Origin: DASSJM01 sp036280655
GTDB lineage: Bacteria > Actinomycetota > UBA4738 > HRBIN12
Length of the DNA stretch: 22,439 nt
Reading direction: 5' to 3'
NCBI GenBank assembly: GCA_036280655.1
Contig: DASUQI010000011.1
Coordinates: forward strand, 1 to 22,439
Shown: positions 21,977-22,439 of the stretch, piece after piece
Position numbering within the stretch: position 1 is the stretch's first letter
How the letters are laid out: the number at the start of each line of letters is the position of its first letter
Translations under genes and position numbers: made by a program
Notes under the pieces: model-generated
Seen by the model: the letters and a program-made list of their open reading frames with translations, nothing else
Told to the model about the DNA's origin: nothing
Databases searched by the model: none

Positions 21977-22439
21977 ATGAAGGAACAGCATCGCGTTCGG
22001 CGCGGACGCGCCCGCCGGCTGATGGCCGGAGGGGTCTTCGTCATCGCTGGTTTCATGATCGCGACGGTCTTCGCGCCGGCAGCTTCCGCCGTGCCGATTA
22101 CCATCGTGGACGACGCGGGCGCCGACGATGAGCCGGGTCAGAAGGATCTCAACTTCCTCACGGTCGATTACGGGGCGCCAGGCGCGAATACGATCGACGT
22201 CAACTGGGGATGGGATGACACGGCGACGTCGGGGAACAACACCCGTGACGCGTGTGCCCTGTTCGATTCGGACGGAGACGGCTTCGCGAACTTCTCTTAC
22301 TGCATTATCGTGCAGACCAACGGCACGTCTACCGATCAGCTGTATTCCTGTGGAGACACAGCCGCCGACCGGTGCACCAACCCAAGGCTCCCGATCGCGG
22401 ACACATCGACGTTTGCTGCATCGATCGTGCCGGACTCGG
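21977..22439 (+). CDS. Secreted cell-surface protein, N-terminal part
   Basis: The first 154 residues are visible; the gene runs off the right edge. A signal peptide has a basic start (RVRRGRARRLM), a hydrophobic core (about 16-35) and likely cleavage after ASA (36-38). The mature part starts VPITIVDDAGADDEPGQKDL and has a calcium-type loop DSDGDGF (98-104) and cysteines at 93, 109, 125 and 133. This start resembles large exported proteins with DUF11 or SpaA-like repeats, an impression from memory. Third codon positions look less GC-rich than in neighbouring genes. GGAGG is 6 nt before the ATG, and a long structured leader and a full promoter precede it, unlike the leaderless genes elsewhere. 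Confidence 0.8.
   Translation, partial: MKEQHRVRRGRARRLMAGGVFVIAGFMIATVFAPAASAVPITIVDDAGADDEPGQKDLNFLTVDYGAPGANTIDVNWGWDDTATSGNNTRDACALFDSDGDGFANFSYCIIVQTNGTSTDQLYSCGDTAADRCTNPRLPIADTSTFAASIVPDS

Overview
This is a high-GC chromosomal window with densely packed genes. Gene content (mycothiol-synthase-like tandem GNAT, Eis-like GNAT, PF06262 metallopeptidase, DUF4349 partner of a sigma factor, 7Fe ferredoxin) suggests a deep-branching Actinomycetota; a high-GC Chloroflexota cannot be excluded. There are no phage genes, insertion sequences or CRISPR arrays.

Layout. 1-2900: 5' part of nicotinate phosphoribosyltransferase (minus), a histidine-rich 80-aa protein (minus), then a tightly coupled plus-strand trio: agmatinase-family ureohydrolase, minimal zincin metallopeptidase, tadA. 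2897-5666: a cyclic-nucleotide-binding domain protein, two tRNA-Ser genes (CGA and GGA) flanking a gene that has lost its middle, and a HAD phosphatase/GNAT pair on the minus strand. 5708-7300: a TauE/SafE-type permease, a methyltransferase that has also lost its middle and its frame, and a large-type SRP RNA with an Alu domain. 7347-10427: dnaX, recR and a three-helix membrane protein with no gaps between them. 10432-14198: ECF sigma factor plus DUF4349 membrane protein (minus), divergent from a DPP-IV-type S9 peptidase. 14283-14795: a toxin-antitoxin remnant with an intact RHH antitoxin, a dead truncated PIN toxin and a perfect palindrome over the antitoxin start. 14802-19735: 7Fe ferredoxin, two zinc-ribbon membrane proteins, lysC, a DLH-like hydrolase, asd and a HIT protein. 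19761-21557: Eis-like acetyltransferase, MazG-like protein and a small HTH protein (minus). 21558-22439: a 419-bp regulatory region and the 5' end of a secreted surface protein.

How the genes fit together. tRNA-Ser, tadA, SRP RNA, dnaX and recR follow the order of the Bacillus subtilis serS-recR region, with insertions and without ebfC/ybaB. lysC and asd supply the first and second steps of the aspartate pathway (lysine, threonine, methionine, diaminopimelate). The RNA genes and tadA serve translation and protein export; dnaX and recR serve replication and repair.

The strongest non-gene signal is regulatory. At least nine protein genes, and both tRNA-Ser genes, have a TANNNT-like -10 hexamer ending only 6-9 nt before the first base, which points to widespread leaderless transcription. 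I found no clearly new multi-gene defence or biosynthetic system. The items most worth following are the leaderless pattern, the Alu-type SRP RNA, the decayed toxin-antitoxin locus with its palindrome, two genes with lost centres, and the structured leader before the surface protein.
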